DNA from: Acanthornis magna
Lineage: Eukaryota > Chordata > Aves > Passeriformes > Acanthizidae
Length of the DNA: 64,000 bases
NCBI GenBank assembly: GCA_036785705.1
Contig: JAWUZG010000135.1
Coordinates: 3,658,001 to 3,722,000, forward strand
Direction of reading: 5' to 3'
Position numbers and translations under genes: made by a program. The notes below the pieces were generated by a model. That model worked only from the letters and a program-made list of their open reading frames with translations. It ran no database searches and had not been told where the DNA came from. Positions within the stretch are counted from its first letter, which is position 1; each line of letters opens with the position of its first letter. Of the stretch, positions 1-13,000 are shown one piece after another.

Positions 1-3000
1 TGTCCAAGGAGAGGGTAGTCTTTGCCAGACTGGCCCACATGTGCTGCCCCCTCTGTGGGGAAGTGTGGCAAACCTCAGTCAGCAGCAGCAGCGAAATGTC
101 GCAAACCAGAAGAGGGAGGGAAGTGTATAGTCAGAATAAAAATATTAGCAAGTAGTGTTTCTTACCTCTGTCTTCCTTTCTCCTGGGAGGAAAAGGTAAA
201 ATAAGCCCCCAAAGTGCTTTGCTGTTCTGCCTGTGTGACCTGTGTTCCACTGCAGAGGTCAGAGGAGCCATGGTGGTGCAGCTGGGTGAGAAGTGGGAGT
301 CACAGGTAATCCTCTTTGCACTTACTCTCCAGAGGATTTCAATTTCCAGGGTAGTCTGAGGTCTGCAATTTGAGAGTGATCCTGTAGGACAGCAACACTG
401 AAAGGAATGTTGCAGTAGGTGGAGGGGTGCTGAGCTGTGGTGAGCCACCCCTGTGCAGTGGCACTGAGGCACACAAAGACCCAGGGAGCTGCTGGCACTG
501 GGATGTACAGCCCACTGTGTGGTGCACACCCCTCTTCAGGGACATCAGCGTCACAGTCATGTCCTGGTGGCTTTTCCATGCCCTCAGTGCATCTCCTTGC
601 TTGTCTTCTGTTGAGGATTCTTCAAATGATGCTGTAAGAGCAAGTACCACTTCTCCCAGGCTTCTGTGTTGTTGTTGAAGCAGGTGATGTGTGGTGGAGT
701 GGAGCATCTTCTCAAGTGAAATGCAGCCTGTTGTCAATGAAAGGCCAGATCTGGCTCTTCTCAGCCAAACCCTTTTTGTCAGAACTAGGAAGAACATCAG
801 AAGCAGGCTCCAGAAATGTGGAATCCACTGTATGATTGTATTTGGTTACTTAATTCAGAATTCACTCCAAAACTAGAGAAGGTCATTTTCTGACCTTTTC
901 AGCTGAGTAAAGCTGTAGGTGCCTGTTGTCTCTCTGGAAGGGTGTGTAAAAGCTCTGTTCCTCTTGGTGCAAGAAGCCATGAATGTTTATCTTTCAGGAG
1001 CAGAGCATCTCTCCTCCCAGAACAGCTGGGATTAGCTCAGTAGTGAATCCATAAGCTACATGGTTTGGTTTGGTTTTTTTTCCAGAAAACCCACTTTATT
1101 TTACACCAGGCATGAAGAAGATGTAGAGGGATAATCTCTCTGCTTCCTTTTTCACCTCTGAAAAGTAACATCATTCAGGATGTGATTCTCCACTTGGGAA
1201 TCCTTCTTACATAAAGTTGCTTATAGATTCTGGCTTTTCTACTTCATCCAAGGATTATACACACTTTGTCAGTTTTCACTGAGCTCTTTTCGCTTTTGGT
1301 ATAAATACACAATTCCTATTCATGAGGGGAGAAAAAAGCAGCTTTAGTTATGCCTGTCCACGGCAAAACCTAATTTGATTATGTGGCATAATTTAACCTT
1401 TTAAAGGCATAACCTGACCTTTTATCAGGGGGAGCTGCTTTAATTAAGCTAAACCAGAGAAGACTGTGTCTTCTGTGCTTCTGAAAAGACAGAAGAATTT
1501 TGGAAATGCTTTACACTGTTTGGAATACAGGAGACAGCCAAGAGCCTGTGCTAACATATCTTGCTGAAAGAGGCATTTGTAGGAGAAAGTGAGGCTTCAA
1601 ATGTGCCAGCAGTGGTGGCAGGGAAGCACCTTTCCATGTTGTCCTTGTAAGGGAGAAGATGATGCTTTTTAACCATTCTGCACTTAACAGGCTGAATGTG
1701 GAGATGAGGTTTTGCTTCTAAGCCTCCTCTAGTTCTCAAAGCACAGGGAGTTGTCCAGCCACATCATAGCAACTTACTTGCAGCTGAATCAGAAATCTGT
1801 ATGCAAAAATCTTATTCTTGGTAATTATTCAGAAGATCTTAACATTTCCTGTGGGAGAAATGGAGGTTTCTGTAAGCCTTCATAGATTTCTTCTTTTAAA
1901 ACTGCTGTTGAAGACAGTTCCACAGATAAAATCTTTTATGTCTCTTTTTCACAAATCTGTATGTGTGAGAGAAGTCAAGATAGAATCAAGATTATATGGA
2001 ATGCTTCAGTAATACTACATACACATTTCATTGCTAAACTTTGTGTGTAGAAAGTGATTAGAAGTTTTAGAGTTAAGGTAAAAGAATAAAATATATTGGT
2101 TTGCATTAATGATTTATATCAAATAAGTGATCTGGTAATTAAGGTTGAAATGGTGCTTGAATTTAAATCTTAAATACTGGCATGCATAACTTCTCTTTCT
2201 ATTTCCTAGGGTCAAAATTTCACTTATATAGTCTCAATCTTTAATTTTATTTAAAGTAGTGATTGAAGAATAACTGTTCTTTCATAATTTCTCCTTCTAA
2301 ACTTGGAAGAAGCTGTTTAGAAATTATTCATAGTCTTTTGAAAATCCTGGCCACTTTAAAACATAGTTTCCAGTAGAATTTTCTCAGCATGTGAAAAAGG
2401 GCTCAGAATTTGTACCTTTGATCCCTCTAAATGCTCTGCTGTTGTTGCATAGACCCCATACTAACCATAAAATAGAAGTCAGAGCCAGCTATCAGGTTCG
2501 GGTACATGTATGCCTTTTCCCAACTTTTCTCAGTCAAAAATTAATAGTTTTACAAGCTCCCTACCTGTAAATGTCAAGGTGTCATTTGCATAGATTTCAA
2601 AGTTTTAATCTGTCCAAATTTAAACTTGGCCAGGACCTAACAGGTTTTCAACCTGAAACTCCAAATCCAATTTCTTGGCCCATATTTATTTTACAAGGAA
2701 GATGACCTTGATATGTATGTCAATATCCTAAGCTCTTAGTTTAGCTTTTGCTAAATAAATCGACAGAATTGTGTATTTCATTATAGCACAGTCCTGACCC
2801 AGTGCAACAGGAAAATTCCTAGAAAATTCAGTGGAGCCTGATTTTCATACACTGTAGTTTGAGACCTATGTAAGAAAGAGCCCTAAAACATTGTAGCTGA
2901 TGCAAAATTAGAGAATTGGCCTTGCATTTGTTTTCCTAAGTTTTCACCCATTTAGTTGACATTTTTTAGTTTCCTAAATTGTCAAGAGTATTTTGATAAT

Positions 3001-6000
3001 TCCTTTTGCTAAGACATGAGCAGAGGAAAAGTCTGGGTTGCGTCACTGAATATTTTCCCATTTGTGCTTCTGGACTTGAATAATCTAAGGCAAACTCACT
3101 ATTTTCCTCTTTGTCATCTTCAGTGCAGCCAATGCGAAAGAGCTGAGATTAGGAAACTCACTATGTGATAAGAACTCCAGCAATTATAATGTTGGGTTTT
3201 CACTTCTTAATACTCCCTTCTATTTCCTGTGAACATCAACATACTCAACAATTTATGCCCCATTGAAAGTCCAGTATTTGATAGTTTAGACAGAAACTTT
3301 CTTTTTCTGCAATGTGCAGTTTCTCTTCCTATACTGGAATCTTTAAATACTCAGTTGGCAATTCCTATTATAGTTGATTATTTGGACCAGGCAAATTGCC
3401 GAATAAAAGGTTTGTAAATGATCTGCTTTATATTTGTGCGGTCCTCAAAGGACTGAAATTTGCTTTGGGGAAAAGCAAAGGACCAAGTAATAACATTTTC
3501 TTTTTTTTAAAGCACTGCCAGAAACTTAATTTCAGAGAGCTTTTTATTATTAAATTTCCCAGCCTTCCTTTCAAGCACGTTATTAGGAACATGGTTCATT
3601 TATTTGGGAGAGGGAGGAAAGCACTGAAGAAGGGGGAGATAAAGGTGAAAAGCAAGCTCATTAATTCATATTGTGATCTAAGTGTAGAGTTCATGTTGGC
3701 AACAATTTCAGTTTTCTAATGTGCAGTCATTGTGAAAGACTGATTCTAACATGCAAACCTCAAAGAAGTGAGAAAATCGTTTCTCTTCTTTTTTTGGAGC
3801 TCATTTATATTGAAATTTTTAAGGCCTTTGGAATTTTCAAGTGGTTCTCCTAGAGCAGGTGAAAAAGACCTTTGCTCTTTAACAGAAGGAGCCAGAGAAA
3901 TCAAGCTTTTGCTTGTTTTACTTACAAACTAGATGCAGCTTTGAGCACTGGGCTTGAGTTTGATGCTGTTAGAAAAGTGAAGTCTAGGTAATAGATATAA
4001 CGCAAGGAGGAACTGATCATTCTTCTGGGTTGTGGTCTGTAAATGTCTTTTTGTTTATTTCTATTCATTAGCAGTTGGCACCTAACTTTTAGGAAGAGAG
4101 CATTTGTCTCCAGCCTACAAAATAAAGCTGTCCTGGAAGGGTGCGACAAAGGAGGTCAGTGCTGCTATTAGTTACATAATAAATGCTTTTTTTTCTTCTC
4201 AGTGAAAGGCAGAAATTCTGTGAGCCCACTTAAAGCATGGGGACAATCCAAAGCCTAAGTTTGTCCATGACAGCTGAGAAAGCTGACTGGAAACTGGAAC
4301 TTCCATTCCCCAGGAGAGCTGAACATTTTTTAATTTTCTGTCATTCTACTTGGAAAAATTAGCATTCTATAATATGCTGGTTTAGGGGCATAGAAATATT
4401 TCAAGTTCAGTATTGTTCAAATTGACAAGAATGTTCCTATTTCTTCTGTTTGTTTACCAAACCTAATCTGATTAAATTAATATTTTCAAGAGCAAACAGC
4501 TTTCTCAAGAAATGCCTTTGCTATTTGTTATCAGGGGATTGTGGACACATTTCTCTAAGCGAAGGCCATAATTTTCTGTCCATTCAATTTAACTACTTTT
4601 CTGCTTTTTCTGTGGACCATCCAAGCTGGAGCTCTGAGCTGTTGACTGTCCCTCCCCAGCAGCTGTTTCTGTAGTGTGTGGGTCTTGTCAAGGAAAACAC
4701 TGAATACGTTCCTGCTTTCCTTAGCACCATTGATGAGATGTTTCTGGCTTCCTGAAATCACTGTCAGGCACAGGGAGAGCTCTGAGGAGCCGTGTGCTCC
4801 TGGTGCTTTTAGAATTTGAGATCAGGAAAACTCTTCTATTCCACTCTACTTGCTTGAGCTCATTCCTCAAAACACTTGCTGCTGCCTTATTTATACGACT
4901 TTTTCAGGCCTCCTTGTTGCAGATTTTGTCTTTCCCAGGGTTTAGTCTTTCTGACAGCCTGATTAGTATTTTGCATGCTTATTCTCTCTGAGCATAACCC
5001 ACGGGCAGTTACTGTGCTGCAAGACTAAGGACAGGGCTGCTCTACAACGAGTGGTCTTGTTCAATGGGAAAGGATGGATCTGCAATGGCAACTGGGTGGG
5101 GGCGGCAGTGCAGACGATGTACTTCTTACAAGTGGCTCATGGTGGGCTAGGAAAGTGTGACAGACAGCACAGGCCTGAAGGAATGCACCATACTCTTTTA
5201 GAAATCACAAAGATAGTAACAATCAGCTGGGGGGAGGCAGCTGGAGCAAGGCAGAATAGGCACATTTTGCTTTCCTGTCTCACAAAGAGGTTCTGTGGGG
5301 TAGAGCAGGTACAAGCTGTCAGGTGTACCTTCAGGTGTTTGGGGGATGCAGTGTTACAGCATTAGTGTGAAAAGTGAAAAAGCTATTGGCACTTTTGCAA
5401 GAAATGGAGGGGAAAAACCTTGCCACCACTATTCAACAACGCTAAAAAATCCCAAACAAAACAATTTTTGTGAAAGTTTGCTCTAGAGAAACACAGAGAA
5501 AAGTTTTGGAAAACAATCTGGTGCCAATATGTAGCGTATATGTAGTAGTTTTTTTACTGTAAATCGGGTCCTGTTGCATAATTTTTTCCTCTGACCTTCA
5601 CTTTTCTATGAACTTTGCAAACCCCATATAAGATGATGGGATTCTGATGGGGAAACACTTCCAGAAATCTTCTGCTAGGCTTCTTTTTTATTTTCTTCTT
5701 AAACCTATAGCTGTGTATCTTTTAGCATAATGTGGACTGTTTGGACTGTTTAATTTGCCTGGTATGTCCTTCTTGTCCTGGTGTTGCTAGAGTAAAAAGT
5801 GAGGTTGTTTAGTCCTGTTGCATCAGAACATTGCCTTGCTGGTTTTTGCAGCCTATTTCTGGGGCTGTTCTGGTTGGAAGGACTCTTTCTGGAACATGGT
5901 TGGCATTGTCAATAGTATTTCAAAGGAAGAGCTCTCAAAGGAGCATTTACCACGAAAATCAATCTTCCTTCACTCTTCTGAGTATACATCACCTGATGTG

Positions 6001-9000
6001 TTTACTCTTTTCATGGCTGATGGTTTGCAGACATCCCATATTCTACAAATATACTTCTCCCTACACAGCTCCTCCATCTGACAACATCACAGTTTATAGC
6101 AGAAAGTCTTGTTATTAGTCCCAAAGCTTCTGACCTTGCACACTCCTATTAAATTTCATCCCATTTCTATTACCCTTCCAGATAATCCAGCCCCTGCTCT
6201 GTGAACCCCCAACTCTCCCTCCAGACATGTAGGTCTCAGGGAATCTATTTGTTTGTTTTTATACTTTTGTGCCAGTCATTAATACAAGTATTAAGTGAGA
6301 TTGGTCTCAACCCCCGAGGGTTTTTCATTATTAACCTTCCTGAAGTTTAACAATTCCCTTCCTGCCACATGCTCCTCTAACAGGCTATAGCTAAGGGGAG
6401 GGGAAGCCTGCCCTGGCCCCTGTGACCCCTTTCAGCAGATGCCTTTGGGGCACAGGGCACGCTGCCCTTTCCCTGATCGCCACTGGGAAGCCTTGGAGGA
6501 GGAGCTGCTGGAGCAGAGCTGACAAGTTCACATGGTGAGCTCTGCCTCTGCAGCCAGGAGAGGCAGAGAGACACAGCCAGCCTTTGGAGATGGCAGGGGG
6601 ATATATGAAAGGGCAGCAAGAAAGGCCTTGTAGAATTTTCTTTGATCCAGGAAATGAGCAGGTATTGCTCAGCTGAAAGCCTGGCTGGAGGAAAGGGCCT
6701 GCCCTGCCAGGGCACCGAGGCTGGGGGAGAGATTTATTTGCAGTCCCCTTTGCTTTCACTCTTTCACTCAGCAGAGATGAGGACAGATATTTCTTCTGTT
6801 AATAGAGTTTACTGCTCCAGCTGGCATTCGAACAAAACCGCCTTTCTGAGATGCTGAGGTACTCCACTCAGGCAATAGATCTCAGCACTTAATCCTAAAA
6901 CCTCCTGTTGATTTGAGGTCTGCTAGAGTTACAAAAGAATAAAAAAAATAAAGTAGAAAGCTGAGAAACAACCTCCCTTTCACCAGGCGGTACAACATAA
7001 GGCATTGTACTAAATCTGACTAAAGGTGTTTTTAGCAACACAGAACTTGCAGAGTCTTGCAGTGCCAAATGTGTGAGTCTAGTGTGTTGAATTTGTTAGT
7101 TTATTGATGATTGCACACATTTAGTCTTTTGGAAGAATAAATTACTCAGTATAACAATACACAGTAATGATAGCCTTTTCTGACTTTGTGTGATCAGAAA
7201 TGATGTATAGAGACAAAATGCTAAACACCATGTTTTGTGGACAATAATTGTTAGGAGTAAAGTGTGTTTTCTTTTGTTACAACACTTACGAACATGTCAA
7301 AGTTGAGATACCATACTGATGCTTGTGCTGATACTTAGCACTTTGCATGTTCACAGCCCTGTACAAACATTAATGAACCAATGTAAACAGTCATTTTCAT
7401 CATGTGGCTTAATATAATAAGGCATTGTGAACCTTGTTTTGCCTCTGTATGCACAAGGGATTGTAATTTACGCTCCTTTCCATGCGCAATGAAGGCTATT
7501 CCTGTCATCTACCCTCTCACAATCATCCTTTTCCTGTGCAGTTCCCACTGAAGGGGGGGACAGGGCTCTAAAGAGCCTGGGCCATAATTTGGTTGGCTCT
7601 CTTCCAGCTTTCTAGATGGTGCCAGTTTGCTCCAGGCTTCCTCTGTGCTATATCATTGCAAATCCCTTTTTGAGGGGTGTCGTTTCCCCCACATCTGGAA
7701 TTACCTCTCTCACTGCACTGCCAGGAATAAAAGCCCACCTGCATTTCAAAAGTGCATGTCTGCTACATTGTCTTACACATTTGTCAGCAGGAAAGCACTG
7801 CCTGCATTGTGCTATTTTTTAAAATTTATTTTCTTTTAGAATGTTAGTTACCCTTTTGCTTCAAGCTAGGAGTATGTGCATCTATTTTGCCAGCATGATT
7901 TCAAAGAGCTGTATTTCAGATATTAAGTGTGCACTCTCAGGACTTGCAAGAGCTCGAGCAAGTAAATTAGCAGACCAGAATGAAGTCAAGTGAAGTACCA
8001 AAGGGCTCCAGATACTTTAGGATTACAGCAGAAAGCATAATATGAGGGCCAGCTCTCCCAGTTGTTGAAAGTGTGCTTGGAGAGAGGTGAGAAGACACCA
8101 GCCTCTACCAGCTGGTGCTAAGTCCCACAGCACTGATTACAAGCTGAAGAAATCTTTACTGGTGGTATCTCCATATCATACCCAGCTGTGAGCAGGGAAT
8201 TGCCTTTGTAGCCAAACTGGCCATGTCCTGTGAAACCACAGGATTTATTGACTTCATGGCATCATCAGGCTCTTTTGCCTCCAGGAATGGTTAGCCTCTT
8301 TGCACAAAAGGTTAAGGTGAAAGGTGTGGGTGTTAATGTTATTTATGCTGTTAGTGGACTACAGAGTTCCACACTGGCTAAAATGTGATGAACTGAGCAG
8401 AAATAATTGAAGTCTGTGTCCTGCACAGTGTTGAGGGGAGACATGCACCTGACAGCTGATACAGTTAAGCATTTGCAGCTTAAAGGTGCATATCCTCTGT
8501 GCTTCTTGGGGAGCAAACAGGAGTTGAATTATTCACGTTATTCAGTGCAGATGTCTGGCTTTTAGTCTCATCATTCATCATTGCTCAGCAAACACCTGTG
8601 TTCATACATTGCATCATAAATACTGCAAAATGAATTGTGAATTTTATGCTCCTTGAATAGAACTCGGACTCACAGCCACACAATAAGATGCACAATGACC
8701 ATGCTGTATTACTTGTTAAGTATATATTGGAGAATAATGGTTGAACCCAGTTATTTCTGGATATATGAGAGAGATATTTCTGGATTTTTTTTTTTTTTTA
8801 TACTTAATACACCCTGGGGCAGCAGGGGATTGTGCTCTGTTGGGCTAGACTTAGGCATGCCAAAATCATGTCTGTGATGAGACTCCCTGTAATGCTATTT
8901 TTAAATTTATTGATTGAAGGGGCTAAAGTAGGTCTGTAATTTGTTTTATCCTGTAATTTTGAAAGCAACAACTTTAAGAAGTCTCATTCATATTGATAGC

Positions 9001-9370
9001 CACAGTGATGAGCTCAGGAACTGAATGTAGGGCCAGACAAGAATTCCGCAGGTCAAAGGTACAAACCTTGTAAAAAATCCTGAATTATTCTGGCCTTTCT
9101 TGGGAAGAAAGGTAAAGAAAAATTCCATATCTACTTGGACAAAGAACTGCTTTCAAAACATACCTTAAGAAGTGGACAAAAAGCTTAAAGCAAATGAAAA
9201 ACACAGCTTTATTGTTGCCGTTAGGAAAAACGAGGATAAAATTAAATTGCTGCACTGGTTTAAATCTTGCAAAATAGGTGAAAAGAGTAGTACCTTATGT
9301 ATATCAGTTCATCAGTCATAAGAAACTGGCTGGTCAAGTCACTAGAGTAAAAGGACTCTAAAATAAGTTG
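1..9370. other. Unique non-coding sequence
   Basis: No protein, RNA gene or recognisable transposon. Open frames are short and overlap on both strands with no domain signature. GC is moderately raised at about 300-720 and 6370-6760; the latter has overlapping antisense frames of 112 and 122 codons, which is what GC-rich non-coding DNA gives. A T14 run is at about 8786-8799. Confidence 0.6.
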
Positions 9371-9590
9371 AAAGAGACCTCCAGGAGGTCATCTAGTACA
9401 GTCCCTTGTTCAGAGCAGGTCTGATTAGATCAAGTTTCTGTGTCAGGGCTGTGTCCACTCAAATCTTGAATATCTCCAAAGAGGGAGATCTGCAGCTCCT
9501 CTGGGCAAGCTGCAATATTTGACCACCTTGTCTTAAAAAACCTTGTCTTAAAAAACGTTTTCTTAAAAAAGGTTCAACAGAACTGTATTG
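9371..9590 (-). mobile_element. CR1 LINE 3' UTR fragment
   Basis: The plus strand reads as the complement of the avian CR1 3' UTR (GAGACCTCCAGGAGGTCATC, later ATATCTCCAAAGAGGGAGA and CTGGGCAAGCTGCAATATTT). It contains a local triplication of a 15-bp unit at 9526-9570. The right end is blurred by divergence. Confidence 0.8.
9526..9570. repeat. Three tandem 15-bp units inside CR1
   Basis: Units are CCTTGTCTTAAAAAA at 9526-9540 and 9541-9555, then CGTTTTCTTAAAAAA at 9556-9570. The first two are identical and the third has two changes. The unit is absent in this tandem form from other CR1 pieces in the window. Confidence 0.9.
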
Positions 9591-9829
9591 CAGTGGCTGG
9601 GGACAGATAACAAGAACTGTTGATGGAGTGTGAGCCACCACTCCAAGAGATTTCCACCAGTCTGGAAATGACTGACCGGTGTGTACTGGTGTGTTCTGCT
9701 AAGCCATACCATAAACCACCACCAGCAGCCACTAGTGACGTGCTGACGAAAAAAGAAAATGACACTTGAAAGTTATTGGCTTAGGAATTTCCAGAGTGGG
9801 TTTTTTTAAATGTAGCTCAAGTCCCGCTA

Positions 9830-10090
9830 GAGGTGAAATCAAAGTGGAGCAGGTACAAAGCAGGGCTGTGAAAATGATTGATTATGGGCAATAGGGAGGA
9901 ATCAGAGTGTTTGGCTGTTCAGAGAAGTCAAATGAAGTCTTTGAAAGGCTTCTTACTGCTCTCTGTAAGTTCATTACTGCTAATAGGTATAATGGGAAGA
10001 AATAGATGAAGACTGTTAATTAGAAAAAGGTTTTAAACAAGAGCATGGTGAGGCCTTGGAGCAGCTTTCAGAAGGAGCAGTTGTAAAAAT
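9830..10090 (+). mobile_element. Probable CR1-type LINE 3' region, diverged
   Basis: The stretch with TTAATTAGAAAAAGGTTTTA, GAGCATGGTGAGGCCTTGGA and GCAGCTTTCAGAAGGAGCAG has the word order of CR1 sequence upstream of its 3' end (lead-in, 'gtggtgaggc', 'ggagcagctttc'). Opposite orientation to the piece at 9371. Similarity is judged by eye and the borders are approximate. Confidence 0.5.
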
Positions 10091-13000
10091 ACATGAAACA
10101 GAAACAAAACAAAACGGACTTTGACATGGAGGTCTGCAGGGGCAGTCTTTTGCTCAATATTCAATTTGTGATTTCAGGGTAGACATTGTGTTCGGGGGTA
10201 ATTTGCCTGGCATTTCAGTACGTATGGTAGCATTTTAGTTGTGCCTGTCACGCTCTGTTATTTCCTGAGCACAGGAGGAGTAACAGCGTGTCTGCAATTT
10301 GCTTGGCAAATCCCAGGTGCTCCCCAGTGCCTGCACCTTGCATGCATGTGGAAGGGCTTGGCACATCACGCAAAGGTCGCAGTGCAGGAAGCCCACGTTA
10401 GGCCAGGGACTTTGCTGGTGTTTCAGTTCACTGGGAATGATCTTTGTCTGTACATTTCTGCTGAGGAAGTCCAAAATAAAACTATGTTAGTCCATAATAA
10501 GAGACATTTGTGAAAGAGACTGAAGGATTTGTACTCAGTGTGTATGCTGGGCCCCTATGCTTTCCAACTCAGAGTATTTTTCCATGACTAAACAAAATAG
10601 CCATTTCCTTAGAATAGTGACTGAATTTTTTTCAATTGTATGTTTTATATGGCATAATTATATGCCCTTACAAGCAATTTAAGCCAAATAATGCAATTGA
10701 AAGTTTAGCTAGTGCTTTTTAATCCACTTAAGAGTTTTGTTTTTGATAGCCTGGTAGTGAAGCAAACTAAATTAAAGTGAATTCCACATGAAAGATGGTT
10801 CTAGTATTTGTGATTGTGAGGTAATGACTTGAAATTCTCCATAGTTGCAGCATTTCTGTATTTTATATTTAATTTTAAAACTGTTATGTATTTAGTGGCC
10901 ATAAATGGAACAGAGTAATATGAGAGAATTGATGAAACAGATATTTGACTGGAAAATAACAGGTTAATGTTAAATGTATCTGTAACAATGAGAAGGCTTA
11001 GGCAAAATGCAGAAATATCAATAAGCAAATAGTAAGAGGCAATGGATGACCTGTGAGATCAAAATAAGGAAAAGAATGGAAATATTAAAGAATAGTGAAG
11101 ATGCTTATTTTGGAACAGGAAAGTATTAAGGAAGTTATCAAAAGAATAGTTTCTATTCCAGTGTTTAAAATTCAAAAAGAGAGATTAGAAAATAGCAGTG
11201 CTGATGAGAAATTGAATGATCAATGGTTTGGAAAGGCATATGCTACTAAAAAAGAAACAGAAGCTTCCTGTCTAAAAGGGGATGTCTGCCAGATAATCAG
11301 CTGATGTTTGCATCAAGGTCAGTCACCAACAGTGACTGCAGCATCTCTAAGTTTTTGGACAAGAAAAGTGTTTGAACTAGATTGATCCGTAAGAGTATTT
11401 ACGCTGAATTCATGGAACTGCAGACTAAGTTGTATGAGCCCCTGTTGTGTTGGTTTCGATCAGGTTTTGCCTAGCAAAGTTCAGCATTATTGTATTTTTT
11501 GTCACTGGGAGTTTTATTTATGTGCAAAGCTAAAAATAATGGCATATGTAGTGCATTTCAAATGTCACCTTTTAGCACAAGCACAGACTTTCAACTCTGC
11601 TGACCACTGAGCTTCTGAGATTATTTGTTGGGATGAATGACCCTATCCAAAGCACAGATTGGATAAATCCATGCAAATTTGCCAGCTTCTGGAACAAAAC
11701 TTTCATCAATTTCTTGTAGCGTTTTGCATATAATTGCATGTATGATCACAGCTATTATTGTGGCTTTTTCTAAGTGGTTTTTGTGCTGCCAACGTGAATG
11801 AGTGTTTGATGTCTGGCGAAAGGAGTGTTTTTGCAAATGAAATCTGGAGGTTTTGCATCACCGTACTGGGAAAAGCTGAAAGCAAGGTGATCAACCACAC
11901 TGCGGCTTTCATGTGCCAGCTTTCATCCTGGCACCAATACATTTCAACATGAGGGAGAGAACTTTTTTATGGGGAAGAGATGCAGATTTTCTCAAGCTAA
12001 TCAGCTGAGTTTGTATATTCATTAATAATTGTTGCAATCCACTTGAGAACTTGCCCAGATTTAGTCAGACCTGTAACAGAAATCAAGGTATTGCTTAAAG
12101 GTCTATTGAAGAAATTTCCCTGTCCAAGTTCCCTTTGGAGTTAGCTCGAAATCTACAGTCCTTGGTCCAGCAAAACTTAATTATTGTTTGAGTAAGAATT
12201 CCAGCATTTTGCTCCATAACTTCAAGAGATGTTAGGGTTTTTAGAAAAGAACTGAAGTGCATTGTTATGGTAAGTGTTTTGGTATAATGACAGTACACCA
12301 AGATCTACATTTAATTTAAAATCAATTTTTTAGTTTTAATATTATTGATTCCAAAAGTCATTAGGTTTGATACAAGCCTTTTTTTTACCCATTACCAATA
12401 CTTGAATAGCAGTTGCTGTTCACATTTTATGGATGGAGAGAATGATGTGATTGTTGTTCTTTGATAAGAAATAAAGTTCTGATTCATATCAGAACACTAA
12501 CTTTGTGGATGCAAGTTTATAAAAATTTCTTTTTTAGGAACTACTTAATTCCTTATTTTTCAATTATTATTTATGAAATATGTTTTATGTTCAAGATATA
12601 GTTCCAGACCTGAATTAAATGTCTTTGAGTCCAAAGAAATATGCTAAAAGAAAATATTTGTTTGGGCACCAAAAACTTGATCCAAATTTTGGTGTCAACA
12701 TGCTTTTGATTAGGTCAGTATGTAACATCTTTGTAGTTACACCTTAAATTTAAATGGCTTGGAAAGCTGGAGTACTATTTTTAGGAAACAAATAAAACTT
12801 TTTAGACAATAGATTTTATTAATGTATATTAAACTTAGGTATAAGTAGGAATATCAGTTAGAGCATATAGAGTGGGGGTGTTTGGGAAGTTGGAATACAG
12901 TCCTATCAGAGAAATAACATGTGCATGGCAGAAATATAGACTAAAACAGAGTTTAATGTTACAGTATTTTTATTTGTTGTCGAAAGAAATAAATCCTTTT

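Noticed and set aside
131..797. Overlapping 132-, 85- and 152-codon minus-strand frames
   Set aside because: All three frames and both strands are open together, as in GC-raised non-coding DNA; no motif or splice context.
6377..6759. 112- and 122-codon minus-strand frames
   Set aside because: Overlapping frames in a GC-rich patch, no recognisable domain.
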